A DNA stretch of 64,000 bases, taken from assembly GCA_030620095.1 (NCBI GenBank), contig JAUTXW010002378.1:256001-320000 (forward strand). The letters are read 5' to 3'. Position numbers and translations under genes: made by a program. This stretch comes from Kuschelorhynchus macadamiae (lineage: Eukaryota > Arthropoda > Insecta > Coleoptera > Curculionidae). Of this stretch, positions 24,046 to 35,779 are shown piece after piece (position 1 is the first letter of the stretch; each line of letters begins with the position of its first letter). The notes under the pieces were generated by a model that worked only from the letters and a program-made list of their open reading frames with translations, was not told the DNA's origin and ran no database searches.

Positions 24046-25220
24046 CTGCTATAAGAAGCAATGTATTCCTTTTGACTCCACTGCTCGGTAGAACGTTCTT
24101 CGTCTCCCTCTGTTTAACACATTGCCTCTTATGACAGGGTTTTTGTTCCATTAAAAAAATATGTTAGGTCTCCTGCACATTTTTAAGATATCTCCTATAT
24201 ATAGATTTAAACTACGTAAAAAATCCTAAACCTTATAAGATAAAAAAGAACAGCAGATTAACCACACGCTATTTTTAACCGGCTAAAAATATCCAGAATA
24301 TGTCCTTAACCCGTTAGTGCACAGCAATCTCAACTATCAATTAATTTTCGTGACCTGGGCTAGAAAGAATAACTAACTCGTGTTTATATTAGTGATAAAA
24401 GACTTTTCGTGGAGGGGAGAATGATACTCCCAGGGAAGAGACTCCTAAACACACCGCCCCCACTCCTGGCGGCGCTTATGTTAAAATGAGGTCAGCGAAG
24501 ACAATCATGATATCATAGCAGATATGTTAGATTGCTATTAAGATGTTAGATTTAATTATTTAATAATGTAAAAGTAAAAGTAAATTAATCTCTATTGACA
24601 CTAAATATGCGTCAACATAAACATTATATAATAATACATTTTGGCACATGTCTATACCAATGTTTTAATGTCAAAACCAAGCAGTATTTTTACACCATAC
24701 AACAAAAATTATAGATTACTGTTAAAAATGTACTAGTTTAAAATAGGTATAGGTATCCTGCTATAAGAAGCAATGTATTCCTTTTGACTCCACTAGTCGG
24801 TAGAACGTTCTTCATCTTTCTCTAAGACATTGCCTCTTATAACAGGATTTTTGTCAAATTTTTCTGTCGTCTGAAGAAAAAGGAATTAATCCGAGTATAT
24901 TTAAAAACAACAACCCATTTGATAAACATATACTGTACAGGACATCCCATTAAAAAAATATGTTGGGTCTGCTGCAAATTTTTAAGATATCTTCTATATA
25001 TAGATTGAAACTACGTAAAAAATCCTAAAACTCTCACATTTAATTTTCTTGACCTGGACTCTATATTTATTTTAAGTTCACAGTAAATTAATCAAAATTG
25101 ACACTAAATATGCCTCAACAAAAACATTATATAATAATACATTTTGGCACATCTCTACACAAACATTTTAATGTCAACCCAAGCATTATTTTCACACGCC
25201 ACAAAAAAATATAGATTTTG
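24046..25220. repeat. Two-copy direct duplication of a ~0.5-0.7-kb segment
   Basis: Blocks at 24046-24230 and 24582-24720 recur in the same order at 24757-25030 and 25082-25220. They include CTATAAGAAGCAATGTATTC, CGGTAGAACGTTCTTC and TTTTGGCACAT. The second copy carries about 90 bp between TTTTTGT and CCATTAAAAAAATATG that the first lacks. Each copy also has copy-specific sequence. No coding content. Confidence 0.75.
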
Positions 25221-25229
25221 GTTTAAAAA

Positions 25230-27342
25230 TGTAGTTTATTTCAATACCATAATTAATGCATGCATAAAATTTAATTCATTCAAACAATTAATTTTTAATG
25301 TAATAAACAGTGTTCTCAGGTTGATTTTTTATCCCATCATTTTGGATTCGTATCAAATGTATGGAACGCCGTTTTACTTTTTAGTCATACGCGTCTTTGA
25401 TACCAAATTTAATTGCAAAACATATAAATGATGCTGCCTGCATACAATTTTTATTCTTTTTAATTCTTCCGATATCGAATTTTTGTGGATACCGATTTTA
25501 CCGAATGACATTTTTATGATAAGCAATTTCTTTGCAGACCATTTCAATTGATACCACAAAAAAGTAGTTGTTTATCCTTTTTTAACACGTATACAGCCTA
25601 CTTAAAATTTCTATATACATGCGTCTTTCCTTAGTTATTGCATTTCAACAAATCGATGTTAATAAAAATTGGTATGAAATAAATGCTATATACAAAAATC
25701 ACTTTAAATATTTAATAAATTGACTCTTATTAAAATGTAATCGCTTCAAACGGGATCGCATTAAATTAATATTAATACCGAAAACATTAGAATGCAATAA
25801 CGACTTTGTGGAGATTAATTTATTTCAACCGTATGAAGGCAAATCTGATTTAAGAACTCATGTAATAAAAAAAATTAATTTATTTTTATCGCATATCAAA
25901 AAAAATTAAAGCATCTCTTACGATATCATTTCTTTTTAATGTCAATTCCATTAACACCCTAAAAATCTAAATAGAATAATGCTCATTATTCTGATTTTGA
26001 TTTTCGTTTATATGTAATTTATACTACATCAAACGGATATAACACGGGCCCTTTACCATTGAAACTAAAATACTTGAATATACATTTGAATAAATAAATA
26101 AAAGTTAATACGAGATTTAATTGTATAAGAGTTGTGGAATTTAAATGATTAGCGGGTATAAGGTAACTGATTTTATTTAATATGCATTGTTTTGATTTCG
26201 AATTTTTATTAATGTCGATTCTTCTGAATATCAATTTTCATTGAATGCAGCCACCTTGTTTCAATTTTAATTATCGGACGTGGAGCGATCTAGTGCAAAC
26301 TAAGAACAACAAGAGCAGAAATCTATAATTTTTTAAATACCCGAGTTTCTGGCTAGGCATGCGTTCGAAGATTTAAAAGTGCATCTAAAATTAAGACTGT
26401 GTTGTGCATGACGTTATGACGAGTCGGATGCGAATAATGAAAAACATATTCGTAGGTAATCAATGACAGTTAAAACGTGTTTAATTATTGTTCGATTGGG
26501 AATACTTAGTTATTAAATCATTGCGGAATACGATATACACCCCTATATTTAAAATGTGACCACGTACAAAATACAGATCATAATGAAAAAAAGTTAAAAC
26601 GAACGTATCTAGCTCCCAACATCCTATTCCAAAACAAGCTATTCTATATATTTATACCAGAATAAAGAAAACAAGGTTTTGAATTTCCCAGCTATAATTC
26701 ACAGATTACCACACAATGTAATTTGTAATGGCAAATTGCAATTTCTCCTGGAAGCTGTGTGCCCGCGACATGCTCTACTACAGTTTTTTTTGGCTTCTTA
26801 AACGTGATTTAAAGTAGGCTGTCCAGATTTTTTTAAAATGAAAAGAGTATATTTCGACGAAATGTAAAAATAGGTACCAGCGTATAATAATTAAGTAAAG
26901 TCTTATCACTTTCGCAGAATTCAATGACTTTCAATAATAATTATAATACACATAATAATATGGACTAAAAATAACAAAAATAATTAGAAAATGGCACCAG
27001 ATTTCGCAAAATAGAGATCATTTGTCCCAGATTTCTCATAATAGAGGATATTTGTCGTATTTATGGAAATAGTAAGAGTACCAGAGTACATGGACCCGAA
27101 AAAGAGAACATTCCTCTTAAAAAGAGTATATGTGGTCACCCTATTTAAAGCAAACTGTAGTAAGGTTGTATAGGTATATCACTATATCTTTATTTACAAT
27201 ATTTATTTGATAATTAGGACACTATTTTCATGTTTGTCTCCCTTTTTTAATATGTGAGTAATTATTATAATTTATAGGTATGTGCACTTCACTTTCAAAG
27301 CTGCGTGTCGATCAAGATACGGATTTACAAAAATGAACACAT
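25230..27342. other. Unassigned AT-rich sequence
   Basis: Holds a short piece of the GCCATTTTG family near 25315-25400 (ATCATTTTGGATTCGTA), a two-copy 30-bp direct repeat at 26998-27057 (CAGATTTCNCANAATAGAG), and many degenerate AATTTCAATTGATA-like motifs. No gene seen. Confidence 0.45.
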
Positions 27343-28915
27343 CAGTGGTGTATTTAGAATGCCGTCTTAGAGGAGGAGGCAAACATTTGATAACTAAAAA
27401 AAAGTTCTAGGTTCTTGTTGGAACAACATAAGCATGAAGACTAAAAAAAACAAAGTTCTGAATGTTTGTGAGGTAAAAGTCCCGAAATGCTTTATATAAT
27501 GTAATTTTTGCTTGGGTTATTAGCTCGGGGGGAAAGGGGGTGCAGGGTGCATTTGTCTCCTGCACGTACTCAAACCGAAACTGTCGTATGTTGGAATGCA
27601 GAACATGTTATATTGAAGAATACCCCAAAACAAAAACATTGCATTCATGCCCTATTATCTTGGTAATTTTGTTCACAAGGTCTCTTTACACACAGCTTTG
27701 TAGGTTACACAAGTTTAACCTACAAAGCTGATTTTTTTTTCTATATTTAGTTTTTACATTCTGGTACTCACGCACATATTATGAAATCAAGGGCTTTTAA
27801 AAAACGCAGGTGTATCTAAAAAAAAAATTAGTTGATCTGACCGCGAAAAAGAAACGTCGGATTTCAAATCTATGTGCACCATCTTGTTGATAATGGAAAG
27901 TAGCTATAAAGATATAAAATTTATTTTGTGATATCTCTTCAAATGCAGCCTGAAAAAAATAAAATATGTATAGCTGATTTTTCGGTATTTTACGTACCTA
28001 TATCCTCGGAGGTACTCATAATTGTCTAACTTTGTCAACTACTTATTATTCCATGTTAAATGTTAAATTGCGCAACTTTGCTCTATTTTAACCGACATTG
28101 TATCGAATTTGTAACACCCTGTATATGTTTGCGTGTTTTCATTCGTTGGGACCATTCCGGTATACTACCTCAATGGTTGAGATATTCCAAGTACAACCAT
28201 ATGTAATTCTCACATTGAATGCTATTTTTTAACTAATTTTTATTTCTCAATCTAGAGTGCTGTGATTTGGCAAAAACTATTAACTTACCTCCAAGAACCC
28301 TGAGAAAAATAAAATTATCTGTCTATTCACTAAACATCTTTTACGCCCATTTAAATATTAAACGATTTTTTCTAAAAAATCTTTTTTTTAATGTCGCTCT
28401 TCAGGTTAGCCTTTGTGAGTAATATATAATGATACCCCCCACAACAATATGCAGTATTTTAAAAAATCGGCAAATAAAGGCATAATATGCATTTAAGCCT
28501 AAGCAATTTCTAGTCACCCTGATATACGAAGGTTCTGGTTTGACACGTCAGGGTTGAAGTTACAATATCATAGTAAATCAAAATAACAAACAAATATAGG
28601 GCGTCCCATTTAAAAAACAAAAGTTAATAGCAGAAATTCGGAACTAAAAGAAGATACGGCAACACTGTTACAGTAAGATATATCATAAAACAAAATAGAT
28701 AAAAACTCAAAGTGGAGGTGCTACAGATAGAACGTTTAAACACGCATTTCAGATTTCAAAACATAAAAATAGCTTTCTGGATAAAAAATCAGATTCAGCT
28801 TTTGCTGGAAGAACATTCATTGCTTTATTTTACACCTACCAATAAAATAAAGGTTGTGTTGTTTGATTGAAATTGTTATATCATTGTATAAACGGGGGCT
28901 TAACAATAATGGTTG
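27343..28915. other. Unassigned, with solo element termini
   Basis: CAGTGGTGTATTTAG at 27343 is a hAT-type left end without a partner. ACACCCTGTATATG near 28116 and ATAGGGCGTCCCATTT near 28597 resemble mariner/MITE ends facing each other about 480 bp apart. A 63-codon frame at 27540-27731 ends in an inverted repeat (ACAGCTTTGTAGGTT / AACCTACAAAGCTG, 27692-27731). No host gene is visible. Confidence 0.4.

Positions 28916-28975
<60 letters not shown>
28916..28975. repeat. (TA)n microsatellite
   Basis: About 60 bp of TA repeat with one AATA interruption near its start. Confidence 0.93.
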
Positions 28976-28979
<4 letters not shown>

Positions 28980-29220
28980 TTGATAAATTAAAAAATAAAT
29001 CCGAATTCAATGGCCGATTCAAATTATAAACCTTTCATTAACATCAGAATCAGACACTATCACTAACCGAGAAAATAAGTGTTACTTCACAGATTGTTTT
29101 GTAATCTGTGACAATATAGCTTGTACAAATTTATTTAAAACTAAAATCTCGAAGTGTTGAAAGTAGTTTGCCGAACCATCGACGTCGCACGTCATGCGAA
29201 TATTATTTTTTGCCTTCGCC

Positions 29221-29460
29221 CTCCCACTTCATATACTAACGGCCCGCCACTGACTAAGGCCCCCGCCGCGCCGCCGCCGTCGCGTCGGCAGTGGCCCCAG
29301 CACAGAGCTTGCGCGTCTTGTTTTTGCGGGGATTTAATGATTGAAAAGGCCACAACGCGTAAGGCTCAAATATGTGGTGGGGGCCCCGAGAGACATCAGC
29401 GGGCGAATGTAAATTTTGAGTTGCTGCCGAAGGGCCCCCAAATACGTAAAACCCATTGAC
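29221..29460. other. Isolated GC-rich, CpG-rich island
   Basis: About 240 bp with runs such as CCCCGCCGCGCCGCCGCCG and GGTGGGGGCCCCG in otherwise AT-rich DNA. It contains GCCCGCCACTG at 29242-29252 and CAGTGGCCCC at 29289-29298, hAT-like ends facing away from each other across 36 bp. A 101-codon plus-strand frame (29154-29459) is probably a by-product of GC-rich sequence. GC-rich hAT ends are the most likely source. A CpG-island promoter cannot be excluded. Confidence 0.4.
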
Positions 29461-31060
29461 CGTTTTTTGTCATCGCAAAACTTTGCCTCGCCCAGATGAG
29501 CCCCAACCATCGTAAGTAGTTAATTCGGCCTTGTTGCTTCTAGAAAAGCAGCCTCTATAACGCAACATGCGAGTCGCCTTTTAATACCCATTGTTTATAA
29601 AATTATGATTAACACCATGATACACTTACAACGGTATGCCCACGCCGGTCTCTTCAGCATTCAGCAAGAATATAAAATTGAAGTTTACAAATATCAGATT
29701 ATCTAAAGTGCTCATCGTGAGGATTCGTGATATTTATTTTGATTAAAATAATTAATTAATTTAAAATAAAAGTTAAGAATGCTGCAAGTAAAATAATTGC
29801 AGGGGAAACTTCCATTCATATTTTATAACATTTGTTACTTGAGTTGCTGCACTAGTGCCGTCTATTGACATTTTTAGTTTTTACTTGCAATTAAAAAATA
29901 CAAACCAGTTTCAAAAGTGCCCTATACAAGTAGCTAAAACCATATTGTTCTATTATTATAGTAAATATATCCTAAATTACCATTTTTTAAATTTATCTTA
30001 ACAGCTTGACGGTAAGCGCCAATCCACATTTTTGAAAATGTATTATTTTGGAAATTTGAAATATCTTATATCTATCACTTTTGTTTATCGATTATAATTT
30101 CAATCTCGATTTCTATTGCCTGCAACTGCACAGGTAGGACGTAATAAACTGTATTGAAAATAAAATCTTTAGATTCAAAATAATTAGTTTAATAATTTTA
30201 AAAACATTTTATTGAAGCGTAAATTCTACAAACGTTTTCAAATGACAATGCATTACGGCCTATTTGACTCCCAAACGCTGTACATAGATGTGACGTACTT
30301 GCGCGAGAAAGACGAGTTTAAATTCGGTCCGTATCATCGTCGTTTATTGCACAAATGATATTAAAAAATCAGCAAGCAAGATTATTAGAATGCAATCCAA
30401 TGTTAGCGCAATACGCAAACCAAAGAAGTCGGCTCATACTTCAGAACACAGAATACCAGACCAGAGAAGCTCCAGAATTTTACAAACCTTTTTGAGCGCG
30501 AAGACTTCTCTTTCGTATGACGACACATTCGCAAATTAATTTGAGTTATCGAACACACTCACGCAAACACATTATATTTCTTTTGGGAGGCTATAGATGG
30601 CGAAACTTCCGATAATAAAAATGCATTCGAGGTGCTTGTATTCAATCGAAATTGATATCAATGGAAATTGGTTTCAATGAAAATAGATAATCATAGAAAT
30701 TGCTGTAAATGAAAATACCATTCATAAAAATTGATAATCGGCTATATTGTTTCCCACAAAATACTACAAAGGTACTCGTTAAATATTGGATAAATATTGA
30801 TATCAACAAATTTGTAAGTAATAAAATTATATTATAATAAAAAAAATGCATTTTAATTATAATAATATAATGAAAATTGAATTAATTTTGTGAAGACCCA
30901 TCCAAATATCCTGACATACATTTTAATAGCTAAATCAAATTAATTGATTGTTAAAAATCTATATGAAGGCTTTAGCTCTAGATGTTCCAAGGATTCAGTT
31001 AAAATTACATTTTTATTATAATATTATAAAATAAATTGCCATAATGAAGTCCCATTCAAT
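29461..31060. other. Unassigned sequence
   Basis: 29461-30600 looks comparatively unique and has mixed composition, but I find no ORF, splice pattern or repeat. 30620-31060 is AT-rich with repeating AATTGATA / AATGAAAATT motifs. Confidence 0.4.
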
Positions 31061-31770
31061 TTAAATTAATACCAGGCATATAGCAGACTAAAAAGTAAAA
31101 CGGCGTTCCATACAAATGCTACCAGTTCATTCTTATTTTGTGCCCAATTTGAGGTAATTTCGATAATTAATTTTTTTAGTGATAATCTTTTATATACTTT
31201 TAATTCTTCATCAGGCCGACATTTTATTCCGCCATATTGGATATTTAACAAAATGTTACCAGATCATCCCTATAAGACCTTTAATTTTTGACCAAAATTT
31301 GAAGTTAATCGGGTAATTAGTTTTTGTTATTTTTTACAATTTTACCAGTTCATCTCTATGTCATGTTTAATTCTTGCACAAAATTTGAAATTAATTAATA
31401 AGTATGTTTTTTCATGCTGATTTTGGATTCGTACTAAAATTTTACTAGATGATTTCTACGTAATACTTGATTTTTGTACAAAATTTCAAGTCAATTAAAT
31501 AAGTAAATTCTTGGTAATATTTTTTTTTAAATTTCAGCAGGACGTCATTTTGTTCCGCCTTTATAGATCTTTACCAAAATGTAACAATTTCATCTCCTCA
31601 TGACCCTTGATTTTTGGCCAAAATTTGAAATCAATCGAATAAGTCGTTTTTGAGCTATGTCGCATACAAACACACCAACGGAATTGAGAAAACATGTTTT
31701 TAAGCATCTAGGGACCCTAAAATGTGAAGATCTGTAAAAACCTGCGAGGGTGATTTCTTTCATTATTTTA
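31061..31770 (+). repeat. GCCATTTTG-family array, direct orientation
   Basis: About four diverged units with ATTTTATTCCGCCATATTGG (31217), CGTCATTTTGTTCCGCC (31541), CCAAAATTTGAAGTTAATCG and the terminal GGAATTGAGAAAACATG / GGGACCCTAAAATG module at 31678-31725. It is a partial array related to those at 5.8-8.1 and 13.4-15.9 kb. Confidence 0.7.
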
Positions 31771-32220
31771 AAAAGGAAAGTAAAAAAAAACTGTGTCATA
31801 CAACTCAGAAAAAAATATTTTTCCAAGTTGCAAAAATTAATATATTTATTCTTATACAATTCCATATTTAAAATACAAATTGTAAGTAGTATTAACTTGG
31901 TAATTGAATAGGTATTAAACAATGTAAGAAAAATGATAAAACATACAGCCTTTACTACGACATCATTAAGCACCCCGTACTTATAAATAGTTCGACAAAA
32001 AAATCAGAGAAGTCGATAGTTTTGAGGATGGCGTTTGCACTTAAAACAAATGTCACAAATTCGTCGTTTTTGTCAACATGTACCGGGTATACAACTAAGA
32101 AAGGAGGCCGGCTGTTTCTCGGAAACCGTTTATCCCATGACGTTGGAAAAATTTTCCTTAAAGTAAAAGTTTCCAAGTCGGCCGCTAGAGGGCGTAATAC
32201 GCGAAGACAATTAGAGATTT
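31771..32220. other. Unassigned flank of the mariner-like element
   Basis: An 85-codon plus frame (32022-32279) and a 73-codon minus frame (31955-32176) overlap. Neither is recognisable. Sequence composition is more balanced at 32020-32220 than around it. Confidence 0.3.
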
Positions 32221-32539
32221 TCTCAGAAATTCACCCAGTGAACGTATATCAAAATGAACTTTATATTAATCTCTGTTAAATTACGAATAATTTTTATTAC
32301 GGGTTTTTTCTCTAGCAGTTCAAATAAAGAGTGGGGGAAAGTACAAATATTTGCTTTTTAAAGCGGACATAACTTAGTAAAGTAATATTTAACGGATCTT
32401 GATTATTTTGGTCTTGTTTAAAGAGCTTTAAACAAGATTAACCTTTCAAATGACGAATTATATTATTTTAAGCTTCGTTCCGATCGCCAGATGGCGCTTT
32501 CTGGCAATTTCTTAAATTTAACGTGTTTTCTTAAATATT

Positions 32540-32959
32540 TCAAATAGATTGGATTGGATCTTTAAGATTCAAACCGCACGTAAATAAATGTATTCGGCTT
32601 GCTTATGCGAATCTTAAAAGACTCTTTCCACACAGACACCTTTTATCAAAAAAACAAAAAATAAAATTAGCAGACTCACTAGTTCTTAGCCATTTTAATT
32701 TTTCTGATATCCCATGCCTGGATAAAGTAGACAAAGATAGGATTCAGCGTGTGCAAAAATCATGTTTGAGATTTATTTGCGGAATTCGTCGCAGGCAACC
32801 TGTCTCCTACAAATTAACGGAAACAAATTGGCTATGTATGGAACATCGAAGAAAGCTTCACTCCTCTGTCTTGTTTCACAACATAAGTCTAAGTGGTCGC
32901 CCCGTCGTTTGCAAAAAACTAACAAATGAAAATATAACAATGAATTTTTCTGAGAAATA
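32540..32959 (+). pseudogene. Jockey/CR1-like LINE, reverse transcriptase C-terminal end
   Basis: About 140 codons remain open. They include LRFKPHVNKC, AYANLKRLFPHRHLL, LADSLVLSHFNF, then RIQRVQKSCLRFICGIRRR and LCMEHRRKLHSS. This is the region after the reverse transcriptase thumb of insect non-LTR elements, where the NSCLRFI-G-RR signature is conserved. The catalytic palm with its YADD-type motif is missing, so it is a 5'-truncated insertion, as target-primed reverse transcription usually leaves. The YGP usually found before the RIQRVQ block is shortened. It lies inside the inverted-repeat boundaries of the mariner-like element, in opposite orientation. Confidence 0.65.
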
Positions 32960-33015
32960 ATATGAAGCCGAAAAGGTTATAAAACAAATAGTGAAAACTG
33001 ATCAAAACTATTATG

Positions 33016-33780
33016 CTAACTAATATTAGTGTCGAGTGAGATGCTCAAAGTGCCTGCCATCATTTTGAATGCATAAACGGAGCCTCTCTGCGGTAGATTG
33101 AACTGCTGCTTCAATTTCCATCGCAGGAATAATCTCGATAGCATTTGAATTCGGTTGATAAGGTGCTCCCTCGTTGTTGGTCTGATATTAAACACCACGT
33201 CCATTAGTCGTCCCCACAAATAAAAATCCAGACAAGTTAAATCAGGGGAACGAGGGGGTCAGGGGAATAAACTACCTCTACCTATCCACCTCCCTGGAAC
33301 CCCATCATCTAGGAACTGTCTGACTTTGACAGAGAAATGAGCCAGACAGCCATCATATTGTAAATCATGCTCTGCCTCGTCTATATATGAATGTGTTCCA
33401 GTAATCATTAAAAATATTCTTTCATTTAAAGGTTCATCGAAAATTATTGGACCTATAATTCTACCACCTATTATGCCACACCAAACGTTGATGCTCCAGC
33501 GGCCTTAAATCTGAACTTCTTGCATCCAATGAGGATTATGTTCCAACCAATAATGTAAGTTATGAAAATGTATCCCACCATCGGAACGAAACGTGGCTTG
33601 ATCGGTCCACAAAATTCTTGAAAGGATCTGGGGATCTTCATCTATCATACCAAGTAGCCAGTGACAATAGTCTAGCCTCTGATCGTAGTCCTGGTGCAAT
33701 TGAATCACTGTATCCCACGAATTAAAGTGTTTTGTTAAGCATAATATTCTTTCCAATTATGTTACTTCAATAGTTTTCTC
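33016..33780 (-). pseudogene. DD41D mariner-like transposase, catalytic part
   Basis: In one minus-strand frame the full catalytic triad is visible: ILWTDQATF (first D), QYDGCLAHFS (second D) and PPRSPDLTCLDFYLWG (third D). Exactly 41 positions separate the second and third, so it belongs to the DD41D group. HFHNLHYWLEHNPHW, GRWSINVWCGIIGGRIIGP and a C-terminal RPTTREHLINRI tail are typical. Two in-frame stops remain (just after EVQI and just before PPRSPD), so it is inactive. The E that usually follows the first D is Q. It would act as the element's own nuclear transposase, binding the inverted repeats at 32221 and 35772. Confidence 0.82.
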
Positions 33781-35035
33781 AAGTTGGCAAATTTATTATT
33801 TATGTAAAATATATGATAAATTTGTCTTGTTTTGCCGTTTTTAAAGATATTAAAAGTTTTTTCCTAAACTTTACTATTTTTACTATAAAAACTTAAAATT
33901 TAAAATTTGCTTTTAAGAAGTTATTAAATTTGCTGTTCGAAAAAATCAAATATGTAGGTGCATGACCCTTAACATTTTCTGAGGCTAGATTTACCCCAAT
34001 TACTTCTGTTTTCAATTTGGCTATTGTAGCTTTGTGTGTATGTACTAAAAATATGATTAATTTATCATTTTACATCTAAAAAAGACGTTACACTATTTTT
34101 TATGAAAATATAATATCGATTTGACCGTTCTCAAGTTACTGTTCTCGAAAAATTTGTTTACACACAAATTCATTACAAGCATCATAATTTTTTTATAAAA
34201 ATATGTCTTTGTTAATTTAGGGTTGACTTGAAATAATCTCAGCTTATATTTTTCGGAAATCTTTGTATTTAGTGTATAGGTATTTAATATATATGGGAAG
34301 AAAAAATATCAGTCGATCTAGTGTTTAAGGCCATTGGGTTATTTTCAGGATTACGCATTTCTGGGAAACTGTTAATTTAATTAATTTTATTACCTTAATA
34401 CTCAATTAGCATTGCATATATATTTTTAATTAAACTAAATGTATTATAATTGCTCACACAAGTTTGTTTGGACCTTGTCCACCCAAGATGTTAGACAGAT
34501 TTTATTCTGAGTATCATAAAATTTAGTATACTTTTAGATCTTGTATAAACAGTGAAATAGAATTATTTAAAAATACCATAATTCACACATAATAAAACCT
34601 TGGTTTCAAGAAATGTTTTGCCAATCATAAATAAATAAACTAGGCTATTAGACCCTTTGGGAATTATGTTGTTTTGTCGAAATTACAGAGTAACGGAGCC
34701 GACAAAGGGCCCCTCTTAGATTTAACCATTATACCTAAGTTAGTTTATGAATTGCAAAGAAGTGGACGAACAGAATTCTACGGGTTTCTGCCCAGTACAG
34801 ACACTTCTTTGCTCTCCCCCTATTTACTTAGTTTTTGTTATATTGTTGTATTTAAGTTTTCAATATAAGTGTTATTCTTTTTTTAAATTAAAGTCGTGTT
34901 TTAATAACAAAGAATCCCAGTGTCTTAACAGTACTATTACCCTTAGCCATTACAACTGGCGGCAATCGGCGGCACAAAACTACATTGTTATTAAAATATA
35001 ACATTGCTCAAATTCTTGATTTTTTTTTTCATTTA
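33781..35035. other. Sequence interrupting the mariner transposase
   Basis: The mariner transposase frame is split here between the second N-terminal DNA-binding segment and the segment before the catalytic core. 33790-34260 belongs to the dispersed family also seen at 940-1160 and 38200-38720 (GTTTTGCCGTTTTT and TTTACCCCAATTAC blocks). 34600-35000 has a 64- and an 84-codon frame without recognisable product. An AG|GTAAGTG donor-like string sits at the N-terminal side (minus strand, about 35042), but there is no convincing acceptor, so an insertion is likelier than an intron. Confidence 0.45.
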
Positions 35036-35039
35036 CACT

Positions 35040-35371
35040 TACCTGTACTCTTCTAATATATTTTGCACAGTTGCATGAGCTACACCTAAATCTCTAGACT
35101 TAGCTCTAATATTGACATGTGGGTTAATTACAATATTCGCCAACAAATTTATATTTGCTTCTGTACGACCTCAGCTTTGCCTTCGATGGAGGGGGCGATG
35201 AAAACTACCAATAGCACGAAGATATCTTGCTAATCGTGTAAAAACCCTTTGTTCATATCTAAGTCTACCGGGGTATCAAGTAGCATATATTCTTGCTGCA
35301 ATGATAGCTTTTTGAAAGCATTCAAAGTAAACTGCAAGCATATCATACCCTTCTTCATTAGAAATAGGCAT
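35040..35371 (-). pseudogene. DD41D mariner-like transposase, N-terminal DNA-binding part
   Basis: The minus strand from ATG at about 35371 reads MPISNEEGYDML, then YFECFQKAIIAARIYAT and, after a stop, an RVFTRLARYLRAIGSF block and an INLLANIVINPHVNIRAKS block. This is the paired helix-turn-helix domain of this mariner group, ending in the VQNILEEYR segment that normally leads straight into the catalytic domain. Two stops are visible. It is the other half of the transposase at 33016-33780. Confidence 0.7.
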
Positions 35372-35779
35372 TTTGCTTTCGTAACACACACTTACTGCAA
35401 ACACTAAACTTATGAATAATTTGACAACCCATTTTGTGATAGTGTTTTATTTTCACGCTCGCACTCATTTTTTGCCAAAGCCTACTACTCTTTTAGCACG
35501 TTGCATAATTGAATAGTAACGCATTTGAGATACATTCTTTATAAAAGTGTGTTAATTAAAGCAAATGAATTAAAGAAGTTGAAGAATACTTAAAATAAAG
35601 ATCCGTTAATTATTACTTTATTTAAGTTATGTCCGTTTTAAAACACAAACATTTACCCTTTCCCCTTTATTTAAACAGCTAGAGAAATATCCTTAAATAC
35701 AAATTATTCGCAATTCAGCAGAGATTAAAATAAAGTTAATTTTGATATACCTTCACTGGGTGAATTTCTGAGCAAATTT

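Larger units (their letters stand above)
32221..35772 (-). mobile_element. DD41D mariner-like element with ~190-bp TIRs, nested insertions
   Basis: 32221-32410 and 35585-35772 are inverted copies. They share TCAGAAATTCACCCAGTGAA, TATATCAAAAT, AATCTCTG, CGGACATAACTTA and TTAACGGATCTT. Between them, on the minus strand, lie the transposase N-terminus (35371-35040), a ~1.25-kb interruption (33780-35035), the transposase C-terminal part (33780-33016) and a plus-strand LINE fragment (32540-32959). The 3.55-kb span is longer than a simple mariner because of these insertions. Exact target duplications are not clear. Confidence 0.65.

Noticed and set aside
24046..25220. CRISPR-like or LTR pair interpretation of the direct duplication
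   Set aside because: Only two diverged copies with irregular spacing, no TG...CA ends, no primer-binding site and no coding interior.
29154..29459. 101-codon plus-strand frame rich in P, A and R
   Set aside because: It sits exactly on the GC-rich island, where stops are rare. No domain and no homologous pattern, and likely hAT-end sequence.
35036..35050. Splice donor AGGTAAGTG in the mariner transposase N-terminal half
   Set aside because: No acceptor with a pyrimidine tract was found at the C-terminal half (around 33780), and mariner transposases are usually intronless, so insertion is the simpler reading.
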